Shown here: positions 29,863 to 38,924 of the stretch, one piece after another
Position numbering within the stretch: position 1 is the first letter of the stretch
How the letters are laid out: every line of letters starts with the position of its first letter
Assembly (NCBI GenBank): GCA_963697205.1
Contig: CAVONB010000002.1
Coordinates: forward strand, 372,001 to 436,000
From: CAVONB01 sp963697205
GTDB lineage: Bacteria > Pseudomonadota > Alphaproteobacteria > Rhizobiales > Hyphomicrobiaceae
Reading direction: 5' to 3'
Length of the DNA stretch: 64,000 bases
The notes under the pieces: model-generated
The model's input: only the letters and a program-made list of their open reading frames with translations
Told to the model about the DNA's origin: nothing
The model's database searches: none
Program-made: the position numbers and the translations under genes

Positions 29863-29896
29863 AAAAAACACCGAAGCGAGAGGGCTCGCTCCGGTG
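29863..29896 (-). terminator. Rho-independent terminator of a leftward transcript
   Basis: On the minus strand a stem of CACCG/CGGTG plus AGCGAG/CTCGCT (one A-C mismatch, four-base loop) spans 29869-29896 and is followed by six T residues (AAAAAA at 29863-29868 on plus). The nearest leftward protein gene ends at 30453, 557 bases away, so the terminator more likely serves the structured RNA described next. Confidence 0.8.
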
Positions 29897-30096
29897 CTGA
29901 GATCGGGTCCTGTGGACCCTGTGGCCTGCGCTAGTCTTCTCAATTCAGTCCCGGCAGAGGGCTACCGGGTCGATCTCATCGCATCCCCGCGCCAAGGGCG
30001 CCTCTCGAGGCCCGGGGCGGGTCCCGGTCCTGCGAGCCTCCGGCGACTTGCCGAAGTGCCCCCCGACGCGCGGTTGCGTCGTCACGCAAGGTCCAC
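29863..30096 (-). ncRNA. Candidate structured small RNA, unknown family
   Basis: About 230 bases of minus-strand sequence with dense base-pairing potential and its own terminator, in a gene-free region. An 8-bp helix pairs 29898-29905 with 29971-29978 (TGAGATCG/CGATCTCA). Inside it are a stem of 8 bp with four-base loop (29950-29957 with 29962-29969) and a GGGTCC/GGACCC hairpin (29905-29919, loop of three). Further 5' are a GCGCC/GGCGC hairpin (29989-30001) and a CCGGG/CCCGG stem (near 30010-30026). A weak promoter, TTGTAG-17-CAGTAT, could start transcription near 30096. I did not recognise it as tmRNA, RNase P RNA or SRP RNA. 6S RNA was considered but not confirmed. Confidence 0.5.
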
Positions 30097-30452
30097 GCTT
30101 ACGCATACTGAACACACGAACGCCACTCTACAAACGCTGACGCAACACGCACGCTCGACACCGAAGATCGCGAGCAAACCCCGGACGACACGCTGCCCTT
30201 GAACGCGCAAACAATCGGACGGGCGCCGTCCCCCAAACCCGTGACCTCGAGCGCCGACCCAACGCGGAACAAGACCTGGACGACGCTCGACCGGTACGCA
30301 GAACTCAGTTTCATTCGGTCCGGTATGATCACAACGGCGCCTCTTGCGACTCAGTTCATGAACGCACGCCCATTGCTGTGGATAACTTTACAGATGCCCT
30401 CGCCTGCCACCGAATCAGTCAGGAGCATCAGAGCGTTGGAACCGATGCGGTC
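30097..30452. other. Gene-free stretch upstream of candidate RNA
   Basis: 356 bases with no protein-like frame and mixed composition. It may carry the promoter of the leftward RNA at its left edge. Nothing else was recognised. Confidence 0.4.
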
Positions 30453-31259
30453 CTAACGCTCGCGCACGAAGGAGAACCGGGAATAGCGCGACGGGCTCGG
30501 CAGGTTTGCCCGCCCGCGCAGCGCATCCGCCAGCGCCTCGGCGAGATTGACGCCGACGTCGGCATTGACCAGCCCGACCACGATGATTGGCCGCTGCCAG
30601 TCGGTCACAGACACGTCGCAGCCGCTGCACAGACCCTGATACTGACCGAGATTGAGGGCCCAGACGGGAACCGTCGCCGGCACGGCCTCGGTCAGCCAGC
30701 GCGCGATCGTCCGCGCCCGCTCCTCCGCACGCGCTTCCTCTGCGGCCTGTGCGCCCTCCACCGAAGCGACGCCGACCGCGATCAGCTGACGCGCCGCCGA
30801 GATGCGCGCGCCGAGTTCCCGGTCGATCACCGCGCTCTTGAAGGCATCGGCCTCGATCAGCGCACCATCGCGCGAGATCTGGTCGGTCCGCCCGCGCACC
30901 CACACGGTGTCGCCGCTTAGCACGATGAAGTCGAACCAGCCGATGCGGCCCGCCTTGTCCCGTCCGGCCACCTGATAAAGCATCGCCGCGTCACCCAGCG
31001 CCCGGCCGGCGACCGCCTGCGGCGTCGCCGCAAGCACGGCTTGCGCGACCGCGCCGCGCCGTTGGCTCTGGACCGCGTCCGCGATCACGAGCACCGGCGT
31101 CACCGTCAGCACCACGAGGCTCGTCACAGCCACCACCGCATCGCCGGTACTTCCCGCCGTCAACCAGCCCCACACCTTTCGGAGGCGGTTGCCACGCTGG
31201 AACGCGGTCAACACACCGCGACCACGCTCTTTGCGCTGCGTTTGCGGATCGCCAGACAT
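30453..31259 (-). CDS. Single-pass membrane protein, unknown function
   Basis: A 268-residue protein starting at ATG 31259. A basic N-terminus is followed by one membrane helix (about residues 40-62, AVVAVTSLVVLTVTPVLVIA) and a 200-residue extracytoplasmic domain. That domain includes QLIAVGVASVEG and an Ala/Glu/Arg helix EEARAEERARTIARWL. The strand-then-helix pattern is loosely like an OmpA-type peptidoglycan-binding fold, but I see no conserved Asp/Arg pair, so this is weak. A CSGCD motif with two cysteines occurs near residue 212. It is divergent or unlinked to clear partners; pth is upstream on the same strand, 163 bases away. Confidence 0.65.
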   Translation of the reverse strand: MSGDPQTQRKERGRGVLTAFQRGNRLRKVWGWLTAGSTGDAVVAVTSLVVLTVTPVLVIADAVQSQRRGAVAQAVLAATPQAVAGRALGDAAMLYQVAGRDKAGRIGWFDFIVLSGDTVWVRGRTDQISRDGALIEADAFKSAVIDRELGARISAARQLIAVGVASVEGAQAAEEARAEERARTIARWLTEAVPATVPVWALNLGQYQGLCSGCDVSVTDWQRPIIVVGLVNADVGVNLAEALADALRGRANLPSPSRYSRFSFVRER

Positions 31260-31422
31260 CGTCAGGGGAATGGCCTTTCGTCGCGGCGCCGTCGCTCCGG
31301 CTTGCCTAACGCCAGCATATTAGCCCCGGCGATGCGACGATGTGATGGCGAGCCCCATGGTTACCGCCCGCAGCAGACCCAGCCCCGCGCGCCTCCCGCG
31401 CCGGTGCTCCGGAGCCAAAGCC

Positions 31423-32220
31423 TCAGCGATCCCCGTCCGGCTTGCGCCCCGCCATCCATTTGCGCAGGTTCTCCGCCAGCGCCGATTGGCGCTTCGCCGC
31501 GCGCTCGCCCGCGGGATGCCCCCCACGCCCGCGCGGCGCGGTGGCCTCGCCCGCCTTCGCGTCCTTCGCACGGCCCCCCGGCTCTCGCCGCGCGGCAGGC
31601 CCGCCCCCGGCGTCGCCCCGCGCGTCGTCTGCGCCGTCGCCCCCTCCATCTGCCGAGCCCAGCCGCAGCGCCACCGCCGATGTGAACCGAGCCAGGTCGC
31701 CCTTGGCGAGGTCGCCCGCCTCCGCCGCAATCGCATCCAGCAGCGCATCGAGCCACGCCCGGTCGGCCTTGGCGAAGTCGCGCAACACGTAGCCCGCGAC
31801 GAGCTCCTTGTGTCCGGGATGGCCGACGCCGATGCGCACGCGCGCGTAATCGTTGCCGACCAGCGCCGAGATCGAGCGCAGGCCGTTGTGACCCGCGTTG
31901 CCGCCCCCGACTTTGACTTTGAGCTTGCCCGGCGCCAAATCAATCTCGTCGTAGACGACGATCACGTCCTCGAGCGCGATCTTCAGGAAGCGAACGGCTT
32001 CGCCGACCGACCGGCCCGACTCGTTCATGTACGTCTGCGGCTTCAGCAGCAACACGCGCTCGCCGCCGATCTCACCGTCCGTCGCCAGACCCTGGAACCG
32101 TTTGCGCCATGCCGGCAGGCCGTGCGCATCCGCCATCCGCTCCACTGCCATGAAGCCGACGTTGTGCCGATTGCCGGAATATTTGTCGCCGGGATTGCCG
32201 AGGCCGACGATCAGCTTCAT
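31423..32220 (-). CDS. pth: Peptidyl-tRNA hydrolase with long C-terminal tail
   Basis: Pth releases tRNA from prematurely dropped peptidyl-tRNAs. The catalytic domain (about residues 1-190) has GLGNPGDKYSGNRHNVGF with His19 and Asn9, LLKPQTYMNESG and VYDEIDLAPGKLKVK with the conserved Asp, so it is complete. After about residue 190 there is a 75-residue Gly/Ala/Asp/Arg-rich tail, longer than the family core and likely disordered, ending KQSALAENLRKWMAGRK. Such tails occur in other alphaproteobacterial Pth proteins. The gene follows rplY (147 bases), the conserved rplY-pth order. Confidence 0.95.
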   Translation of the reverse strand: MKLIVGLGNPGDKYSGNRHNVGFMAVERMADAHGLPAWRKRFQGLATDGEIGGERVLLLKPQTYMNESGRSVGEAVRFLKIALEDVIVVYDEIDLAPGKLKVKVGGGNAGHNGLRSISALVGNDYARVRIGVGHPGHKELVAGYVLRDFAKADRAWLDALLDAIAAEAGDLAKGDLARFTSAVALRLGSADGGGDGADDARGDAGGGPAARREPGGRAKDAKAGEATAPRGRGGHPAGERAAKRQSALAENLRKWMAGRKPDGDR

Positions 32221-32367
32221 GGCCGCCGCTCCGCGAAACGTGGCACGGGCGCATGACTGCGACGCGCCGGGCGCAACCAGGGCATAAGGCCCGCCAGCAA
32301 CAGGCAGCGCGCACGCTGCCCTTCAGGCCGCCGGTCATGACCGGCGGCCACTCGACCTGACGGTCGA

Positions 32368-33048
32368 TTACTTCTTCTTGGCGTCGCCGCCGGCGGCAGG
32401 TGCCGCCTTGGCGTCGCCACCTGCGGCCGCCGCAGGTGCCGCCTCCGTGCTCGCTGTCGCCGCATCGTCGTCCTGGCGGACGGCACCGGCGATGGTGGCG
32501 ACCGTGAAGTCGCGGTTCGTGATCGTCGGGCGCACGCCTTCGGGCATCTGCACCGACGAGATGTGGATCGAGCGGCCGATCTCCAGCCCGTCGAGGTTGA
32601 CCTCGAAGTAGGCGGGGATCGCATTGGCCGGGCACGTCACCTCGACCTCGTGGCGCACGATGTTGAGCACGCCGCCGCGCTTCAGGCCGGGCGACAGCGC
32701 ATCGTTGACGAAGCGCACCGCCACGTTGACGCGAATCCGGCTGTTCGGGCCGACACGCTGGAAATCGGCATGGATCGGAAGATCCCGCACCGGATCGACC
32801 TGCACGTCGCGCGGGATCACCTGCACCTTCTGGCCGTCGACGTCGATCGTCAGCACGCTCGAGGTGAAGTGACCCTTCATGTACTGCTTGAACAGCGTGT
32901 TGTAGTCCATTGTGATCATCATCGGCGCCTGCCTGTCGCCGTAGATCACCGCCGGCACCCGCCCTTCCCGACGCGCCTGGCGAGCGGACCCCTTACCGCC
33001 TCGCGTGCGTGCCGTGGCGGCCAGCTCAACTGCTTGGCTCTCAGCCAT
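32368..33048 (-). CDS. rplY: 50S ribosomal protein L25/general stress protein Ctc
   Basis: A 226-residue long-form L25 (Ctc type), which binds 5S rRNA. The N-terminal L25 domain (about 1-95) starts with LAATARTRGGKGSARQARREG and includes VPAVIYGDRQ. The TL5-like beta domain (about 100-190) contains DLPIHADFQRV and EIGRSIHISSVQMPEGV. The tail is Ala/Gly/Asp-rich and ends in lysines. ATG 33048 is chosen; an upstream in-frame ATG adds 14 non-conserved residues. It is upstream of pth on the same strand, as in most alphaproteobacteria. Confidence 0.96.
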   Translation of the reverse strand: MAESQAVELAATARTRGGKGSARQARREGRVPAVIYGDRQAPMMITMDYNTLFKQYMKGHFTSSVLTIDVDGQKVQVIPRDVQVDPVRDLPIHADFQRVGPNSRIRVNVAVRFVNDALSPGLKRGGVLNIVRHEVEVTCPANAIPAYFEVNLDGLEIGRSIHISSVQMPEGVRPTITNRDFTVATIAGAVRQDDDAATASTEAAPAAAAGGDAKAAPAAGGDAKKK

Positions 33049-33278
33049 GGTCTTGATCTCCAAAAGAAAAAAGGGCCTGACGGCCCGCACCGCCCCGCCA
33101 TGGCCTCCAAGGGTGCCAAGGGCGGGCGTCGCGCCCGATCATCAGGCGCGCGGGCGTTATACCGGCCGCAATGGCCAAGTTCAATGGCAAGCCGCCATCC
33201 GAAGGCCCAGATGCACGGCCCAGATGCGCGACCAGCCGCCCACCGGTCCACCCCTCCGGCACCAAGGCGCGTGCCCCG

Positions 33279-35642
33279 CTATTGCCCCCCGCGCAATAGC
33301 CCCGTGAATCCCGTCACCGCCAGCGACGTCAGCACCAGCCCGATCAGCATCTCGATCACGCCCAACAGGTAGAGCAGCCCCCCCGCCGTCACGGTGACTG
33401 CGGTCAGCCCCTGCCCACCGGCCAGACCGATAAATCCCGCGACATCGGGAACCGGCACCGTCACCAGCGGCTTGAAATTGAGGTTCGGCCGCCAGTGGTT
33501 CTCGTAGCCGATGGACACGAACGGCACGAACAGGTCGAACGAGTAGGCCAGCGCGCTGAACGCGGGATAGCGGTCCGCGAACCCGTCCTGCGCATACCCG
33601 TCCCGGCTCGTCACGACGAACACCTCCTCGCCCTCCACGCAGCCCCGCGGCGTGCAATGGCTCGCCGCCCAGCCCCAGATGCCGGCGAAAATCACGATGA
33701 ACCCCACCATCCAGGCGATCGTCCGCCAGGGGTTGTAGCCATAGAGCGCGACGAGATCGAGGATCGCCCCCTGCAGCCGCTGCCCCAGTCTGGCGCTGGC
33801 GCTGCGCCGCTCCCGGCGCAACCGCGCGATGGTCAGCATGCGCGCATCCTCGTGATAGCCCTGTGCCGTCAGGCGCTCGGCAAGTGCCACCCACGCCTGC
33901 GGCTTGAACCGGGCACCCACGCTGTCGGCGTCCTGCCCTTCGAGCCAATGGAGACGCTGCGCGGCGACCCGCTCGTCGCGCTGATGCGCGCGGCCGGACG
34001 CCGGACGGCTGCCCGATGGCGCGGTCAGGTGCTCATAGACGAACCCGTCGATGACGAGGTGATCGATGTCGCGCCCATCGCTCGACCGCCCCCTCTGTCC
34101 AGGCGGCGGCGGCCAGGCGTCCAGCGCGTCGTCGTAGCTGCCGACCCGTGCCCGCGACAGATCGACGATGCCGCGCGGCCGCTCCGCGGCGCGGTCGGGC
34201 ATCTGCAAGCGATCGATCTCCGCATCGACGAGGCTCACCACCAACTCGTCCGTCCGCCGCGTGTGATCGTGCAGGTCGCCGCGCGCCGGTGGCCCGCCGC
34301 CGCGCGCCAGCGCGGCACTTTTCAGCATGCTGCCCCTGAAGTCGCAGACGCCCCGTATCACCACTTGGTCGAGCACCAGCGCGCCGCTGCTCTGCAGCCC
34401 GCCGTTGAGCTCCACGTCGCGCGCAAACGTCGAGCCCGACAGCAACAAGGCCGCCCCGTGATCGACTTTCAGCGTCGCCCCGCGCAGGCGGAACTGGTTG
34501 CCGAGCTCCGCGGCCGGAAACCGCACGAGGCCCGTCAGCGCCGACCGTGACAGGAAGACCCCGCCGCGAATGATCGCGCCGTCGCCCCGGATCGCACCGT
34601 CCCCGCACGCCACGCTGGCTTCCGTCATCCTCAGCTGCCCGTCGATGCGCGCCCCCGGCAGGTTGAAACAGCCGGTGAGCCGGGCCCGCGCCAGCTCCCA
34701 GTTGCCGCCGATCGCGATCACGTCGGCCACGATCGCCGCCTCGCCGCCATCGATCTCCAGCCCCTCCGCCCGGAACGCCTTGCCGATGTCGGCGCCGTCG
34801 AGCCGCACCGTGCCCGAAAACCGCGCCCCGGCCATGCTGATGCCCTGGCTGACGGACAGCCCCGGCGCCACCAGGCTGTCGGGAATGCCGCTCACCTCCA
34901 GGCCATCGGCGGCAATGCGCCCGGCCACCGCCGCATGGGCAAGCCGCAAGCCGCCCGCGATCTTCGCGCGATCGAGCAGCAGGTCGCCCTCCAGCCGCGC
35001 GCTTTCCCCGTCGACCGCCAGGCCCGAGTGCGAGAACACCGCATCCTCGGCATAAAGGCCGCCGCCCAGGCGTGAGCGCGGAAACGACACCTCGCCCAAG
35101 AGCCGGCCCCGCCGCACGATCAGCGGCCCCGACAGCGTCAGCCCCGCCGCCAGAAGCGCCGTCTTGCCGTCGCCGATCTCCGTGCCGTCGATGCCCAGCG
35201 CCCCGCCCACCTGCGCGCCGCGGATCTGCAAGTGCCCCCTGACGACCCCGCCGCCGAGATAGAGCCCGCTCTCGATCTCCACGCGGTCGGCCATGATCAA
35301 GCCCTCGACCGTGCAGGAATGCAGTCCGAGCCGCTTCAGCCGCGCGTCGCGGATCACCAGCGTGCCGGCGTCGGACGCGCCCTGAATGCGCGAATGCCAC
35401 AATAACAATGGCTTGGTCAGCGTCACGCCTTCCAGGTCGAGCCCGCCGTCGACGATGACGCGGCTGATCCTGAGGCCGGCCGGCGGGATCACGATCCCCG
35501 GCCGCCGCTCCAGCAGGATCTCGCGCAGCACCGAGCCGCGCACGATCGCCCGCCGCATATCGGCGAGCTCCCCCCGGGCGACGGCCGCCAGCAAGGCACG
35601 CTCCGCCTCCGTCAGCTCGCCGGAAACCTCGGGCTGCTGCAT
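33279..35642 (-). CDS. Large repeat-rich protein with C-terminal membrane segments
   Basis: A 787-residue protein. ATG 35642 has GGGGAG five bases upstream. From about residue 55 to 520 it is built of irregular short repeats such as GGLDLEGVTL, GHLQIRGAQVGGAL and GTVRLDGADIGKAF, the pattern of a right-handed beta-helix or degenerate pentapeptide solenoid. Residues about 595-650 hold a charged helical stretch with QGYHEDARMLTIARLRRERRSA. Then come a membrane helix (TIAWMVGFIVIFAGIWGWA), a loop with two cysteines (SHCTPRGCVEG), an amphipathic block with LAYSFDLFVPFVSIGYENHW, and a last hydrophobic pair near the C-terminus. Similar proteins occur widely in bacteria, sometimes labelled membrane-associated oxidoreductase without evidence. 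The function is unknown. Confidence 0.75.
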   Translation of the reverse strand: MQQPEVSGELTEAERALLAAVARGELADMRRAIVRGSVLREILLERRPGIVIPPAGLRISRVIVDGGLDLEGVTLTKPLLLWHSRIQGASDAGTLVIRDARLKRLGLHSCTVEGLIMADRVEIESGLYLGGGVVRGHLQIRGAQVGGALGIDGTEIGDGKTALLAAGLTLSGPLIVRRGRLLGEVSFPRSRLGGGLYAEDAVFSHSGLAVDGESARLEGDLLLDRAKIAGGLRLAHAAVAGRIAADGLEVSGIPDSLVAPGLSVSQGISMAGARFSGTVRLDGADIGKAFRAEGLEIDGGEAAIVADVIAIGGNWELARARLTGCFNLPGARIDGQLRMTEASVACGDGAIRGDGAIIRGGVFLSRSALTGLVRFPAAELGNQFRLRGATLKVDHGAALLLSGSTFARDVELNGGLQSSGALVLDQVVIRGVCDFRGSMLKSAALARGGGPPARGDLHDHTRRTDELVVSLVDAEIDRLQMPDRAAERPRGIVDLSRARVGSYDDALDAWPPPPGQRGRSSDGRDIDHLVIDGFVYEHLTAPSGSRPASGRAHQRDERVAAQRLHWLEGQDADSVGARFKPQAWVALAERLTAQGYHEDARMLTIARLRRERRSASARLGQRLQGAILDLVALYGYNPWRTIAWMVGFIVIFAGIWGWAASHCTPRGCVEGEEVFVVTSRDGYAQDGFADRYPAFSALAYSFDLFVPFVSIGYENHWRPNLNFKPLVTVPVPDVAGFIGLAGGQGLTAVTVTAGGLLYLLGVIEMLIGLVLTSLAVTGFTGLLRGGQ

Positions 35643-35952
35643 CACGCTCCCCCACACCCCACACGCCCCAGTGCCACCAGGACCTGCTGCCGGGACCCGC
35701 CCCCTCCCCCGGGATCGCGCCCCTGAACACGGATCAATCCAGGCCAGCCGGAGTGTAGTCAGGCTTTTTTTGCCGGTCGAGGACCCGTCGGCCACGCTTC
35801 GCCAAAATGCTGCGCCTTGCAGGTGCTTAGTCTCGACAAGTCCGTCTCCCGGCCGCTAGAACCAATGATATTGGCGAGCTGCGGCGCGATCGGCGTTTGG
35901 GGGATCGCGCAGTAGGGTTGGGGCGCGGAGTCCGTGTAGGGAGGCTTCGACC
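35643..35952. other. Divergent spacer with T-tract hairpin
   Basis: 310 bases. At about 35739-35770 a short AGCC/GGCT stem is followed by seven Ts in the rightward direction, a weak terminator-like element with no rightward gene before it. AGGGAGG at 35938-35944 is the ribosome binding site of the DUF3754 gene. No other element was recognised. Confidence 0.4.
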
Positions 35953-37452
35953 ATGTCATCAGTGACCATGTCATCGGCACGCATGTCGTCGGCGAGCGTG
36001 CTCGCACGCGAAGTCGCGCCGGAAATGACCCGCGAGGTCGTGGTCCCGTCCGTGGTCGAGCCGCGCACGTCAGCAGCCGCACAATCCGCCGACGGCCACG
36101 CCCACGACCTGCGCGACGTGCTCGGCCCCGAGGACACCCGCCGCCGCGAGCGCTTCATCCCCATCACCCGCCACGCCCTGGTCGACCGGCTGACCCGGCC
36201 GCAGGCCTGGGGCCCCGGCGAGGCGATCGAGGCCCGGCGCTTCTTCCGCTACCTCGATTACTGGCGCCAACAGAGCTACGCCACCGAACTCGTCGATCTG
36301 GAGCCGGCCTACGAGCCGTTCAGTCCCGACAGCGACCTCCTGCAGACGCGCAAGTTCACCGTCGAAGAAAAGATGACGATGCAAAAACGCGTCGTCTCGC
36401 GCATGCGCAAGCTGCTCCAGCAGGCCAACTACGAGGAGATCGATCCCAAGCAGGTCGAGGTGATCCTGACACGGGAGTCGCACTACGGCCTCGACCTCTT
36501 CGTCGACCTCGACGCGTTCGAGGAGATCATGATCTTCTATCGCGGCGCCTCGACCCGGACGGAGGAGCGCCGCCACTGGCGTCGGTTCATGCGCAAGGAG
36601 GAGTTCGAGGTCCCGATCTTTCGCCGCCTTTTCCTGCTGTTCAAGCTGAAGCCCGCCGAGATGCGCGTGCGCGAGCTGATGCAGCGCGACAAGCTCACCC
36701 GATCGGAGGCCGAAAAGCGCGTCCAGAAGGCGCGCGCGCTGGTGCCGCGCGAGGTCAAGGACGACAACATCTACATGAAGCTCTTCAAGAACGTGCCGAG
36801 GAGCGACATCGAGATGATCTTCCCCAACACGCAGGTGCGCTTCCGCCTGCTCGACAAGATCAAGCTCGGCGTCACCGCCGGCGGCGGCCTGGGCATGGGC
36901 GCCGTCGGCGCGGCCGGCAAGATCGCGCTCATCTCGTCCAACCCGGTGACGGCAGCCGGCGCCGTGTTCGGCCTCGGCGGCATCGCCTTCCGCCAGTTCA
37001 TGAACTTCACCAACCAGCGCCAGCGCTACATGGTGGTGATGGCCCAGAATCTCTATTTCCACGCGCTCGCCGACAACGGCAGCGCCATGATCAAGCTCGC
37101 CAATCGTGCCGCGGAGGAGGACTTCAAGGAGGAGATCCTGCTCTACTGCGTGCTCGCCAAGGAACGCGCCACGCGCCGCGACCTCAAGGCCATCGACCTG
37201 GCCATCGAGCAGTACCTGCACGCGAGCTTCGGCACCGACGTCGACTTCGACCTCGGCGACGCCCTCGATCGGTTGATGCGCGATGGCCTCGTCACCGAGG
37301 GCGCCGACGGCATCCTCCATACCCTGCCCCCGCGCGAAGCCGCCCGTCACATCGACGGCATGTGGGACCAACTGCTCGACATGCTGCCCGATCCCACCGA
37401 GGGCGAAGGCGTCGAGGACATGCGCCGCGTCGAAGAGGACGGCGCCGCGTGA
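35953..37452 (+). CDS. DUF3754 domain protein (TMEM143-like)
   Basis: A 499-residue protein starting at ATG 35953 with AGGGAGG nine bases upstream. The first 60 residues are low-complexity (repeated MSS/SAR). The body has ARRFFRYLDYWRQQ, IFYRGASTRTEERR and LKPAEMRVRELMQRDK, and the block YMKLFKNVPRSDIEMIFP that typifies DUF3754, a family that includes mitochondrial TMEM143. A Gly/Ala-rich hydrophobic hairpin (about residues 305-350) could insert in the membrane. The function is unknown. Its stop overlaps the prmA start (GTGA), implying translational coupling. Confidence 0.8.
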   Translation: MSSVTMSSARMSSASVLAREVAPEMTREVVVPSVVEPRTSAAAQSADGHAHDLRDVLGPEDTRRRERFIPITRHALVDRLTRPQAWGPGEAIEARRFFRYLDYWRQQSYATELVDLEPAYEPFSPDSDLLQTRKFTVEEKMTMQKRVVSRMRKLLQQANYEEIDPKQVEVILTRESHYGLDLFVDLDAFEEIMIFYRGASTRTEERRHWRRFMRKEEFEVPIFRRLFLLFKLKPAEMRVRELMQRDKLTRSEAEKRVQKARALVPREVKDDNIYMKLFKNVPRSDIEMIFPNTQVRFRLLDKIKLGVTAGGGLGMGAVGAAGKIALISSNPVTAAGAVFGLGGIAFRQFMNFTNQRQRYMVVMAQNLYFHALADNGSAMIKLANRAAEEDFKEEILLYCVLAKERATRRDLKAIDLAIEQYLHASFGTDVDFDLGDALDRLMRDGLVTEGADGILHTLPPREAARHIDGMWDQLLDMLPDPTEGEGVEDMRRVEEDGAA

Positions 37453-38384
37453 GCAATGAAGCCTCCGGCGCCGACGTGCCGCCCCAGCGCGTCGTGCGCA
37501 TCGACTTGGCCGACAAGGATCGCGCCCACACCATCGCCGGCTTCCTGCACGAGCTGGGTGAGCCCCTGCCCGACGCCGTCACGCTGTTCGAGCACGGCGC
37601 GGGCTGGCGCATCGAAGCCTACTATGCCGAACCGCCCGACGCCGCCGACCTGACGGCCACGCTCGTCGATGCTCTCGGCGGCCCGCCGCCCGCCATCGTC
37701 GTCGCCCCGGTGCCACAGGAGAACTGGGTTGCGATCTCGCAGGCCGCCCTGCCCCCGGTGGTAATCGGTCGCTTCGTCGTCCACGGCAGCCACGATCGCG
37801 GCCGCGTCGCGCACGGCCCCAACGCCATCGAGATCGAAGCCGGCGAGGCGTTCGGCACCGCACACCACGCCACCACGCAGGGCTGCCTCGCCGCCATCGA
37901 CCGCATCGCGCGCCGCACGCGTGTTCACCGCATGCTGGACCTGGGCTGCGGCAGCGGCGTGCTGGCCATCGCCGCCGCCAGAACCATGCCGCGCGTCAGC
38001 ATCGTGGCAAGCGACATCGATCCACGCTCCGCCGAGATCGCGCGCGAGAACGTGCACTTGAACGGCGCTGCCGACCGCGTCCGGGTGGTCTGCGCGGCGG
38101 GCCTCGCCCATCCCGCCCTGCGCGGTCAGCGCTTCGACCTCGTCGTCGCCAACATCCTCGCCGGGCCGCTGATCGCTCTGAAACGCGACATCGCAAACGC
38201 CGTAGGCCCGGGAGGCACGCTGGTCCTCTCCGGGCTGTTGACCACGCAGGCGCGTGATGTGATCGCGAATTATCGCGCCGTCGGCCTCGCACTCCAGCGC
38301 CACGACGTGACGGCGGGCTGGTCGACGCTGACCCTCAATCCGCAGGCACGACGCGTTCGGCCGCCAATCGCGTTAGACGACTGA
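37449..38384 (+). CDS. prmA: Ribosomal protein L11 methyltransferase
   Basis: PrmA trimethylates L11 residues using S-adenosylmethionine. The 311-residue protein has an N-terminal substrate-recognition domain (about 1-110) and a Rossmann methyltransferase domain with MLDLGCGSGVLAIAAA (motif I), SDIDPRS (motif II region) and VVANILAGPLI, the conserved NILA post-motif, all intact. FGTAHHATTQGCL precedes motif I as in PrmA. The start is GTG 37449, overlapping the previous gene's stop, so the pair forms one operon. Loss of prmA is tolerated in bacteria studied. Confidence 0.93.
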   Translation: MSNEASGADVPPQRVVRIDLADKDRAHTIAGFLHELGEPLPDAVTLFEHGAGWRIEAYYAEPPDAADLTATLVDALGGPPPAIVVAPVPQENWVAISQAALPPVVIGRFVVHGSHDRGRVAHGPNAIEIEAGEAFGTAHHATTQGCLAAIDRIARRTRVHRMLDLGCGSGVLAIAAARTMPRVSIVASDIDPRSAEIARENVHLNGAADRVRVVCAAGLAHPALRGQRFDLVVANILAGPLIALKRDIANAVGPGGTLVLSGLLTTQARDVIANYRAVGLALQRHDVTAGWSTLTLNPQARRVRPPIALDD

Positions 38385-38494
38385 CGAACCGGGCGCCACC
38401 GCAGCGGCAATTGCCCAGCGGGCCACGGCGAATGGGCACCCGCGCATCGTCCGGTCCGCCGCACAGGCTGACGGGACGCGCGCGTGAGGCGGTT

Positions 38495-38752
38495 TCAGGC
38501 GGTGTAGCGACCGGGCAAGAAGCGGTCGCCGGCCCTCAGCCGGGCGATCTCTTCAGGCGTCACGCCGATGTCGAGCAGCATGCGATTGCTCAATCCCGTC
38601 AACTCGCGGCACAGCGTGCGCACCTCGGCGGCCTCCCGCCACGCCGTCACGGCCTCGGCGAAGTGGCCGCGCATCAGCGCGCTGATGGCAGACAGCGACT
38701 GGGCCGGCGCGCCCGCGTCGAACGTCTCGAAGGTATGGGACTTGGCAACCAT
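38495..38752 (-). CDS. DUF1127 domain small protein
   Basis: An 85-residue protein; ATG 38752 follows CCAGGAGAGTCCATC, a good ribosome binding site. The C-terminal half matches DUF1127: WREAAEVRTLCRELTGLSNRMLLDIGVTPEEIARL. DUF1127 proteins are short, basic, common in alphaproteobacteria and linked in some species to phosphate, carbon or RNA metabolism. The N-terminus is unlike other members. A second small gene of related type lies just upstream on the same strand. Confidence 0.85.
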   Translation of the reverse strand: MVAKSHTFETFDAGAPAQSLSAISALMRGHFAEAVTAWREAAEVRTLCRELTGLSNRMLLDIGVTPEEIARLRAGDRFLPGRYTA

Positions 38753-38924
38753 GATGGACTCTCCTGGCTCGCGCCGAATGCTGCAACGCAACACGACGCG
38801 CCGGCCGCGGCGCACGCGCCCGCCCGTCGGCTCGAATGGGGTGATGGATGGCTGACACCGGCAGTCGGCACCGCTTCGCGCGGTGCCGACGGCGCTGTGA
38901 CCGTGTGTGATCGGGCGTGGAACC

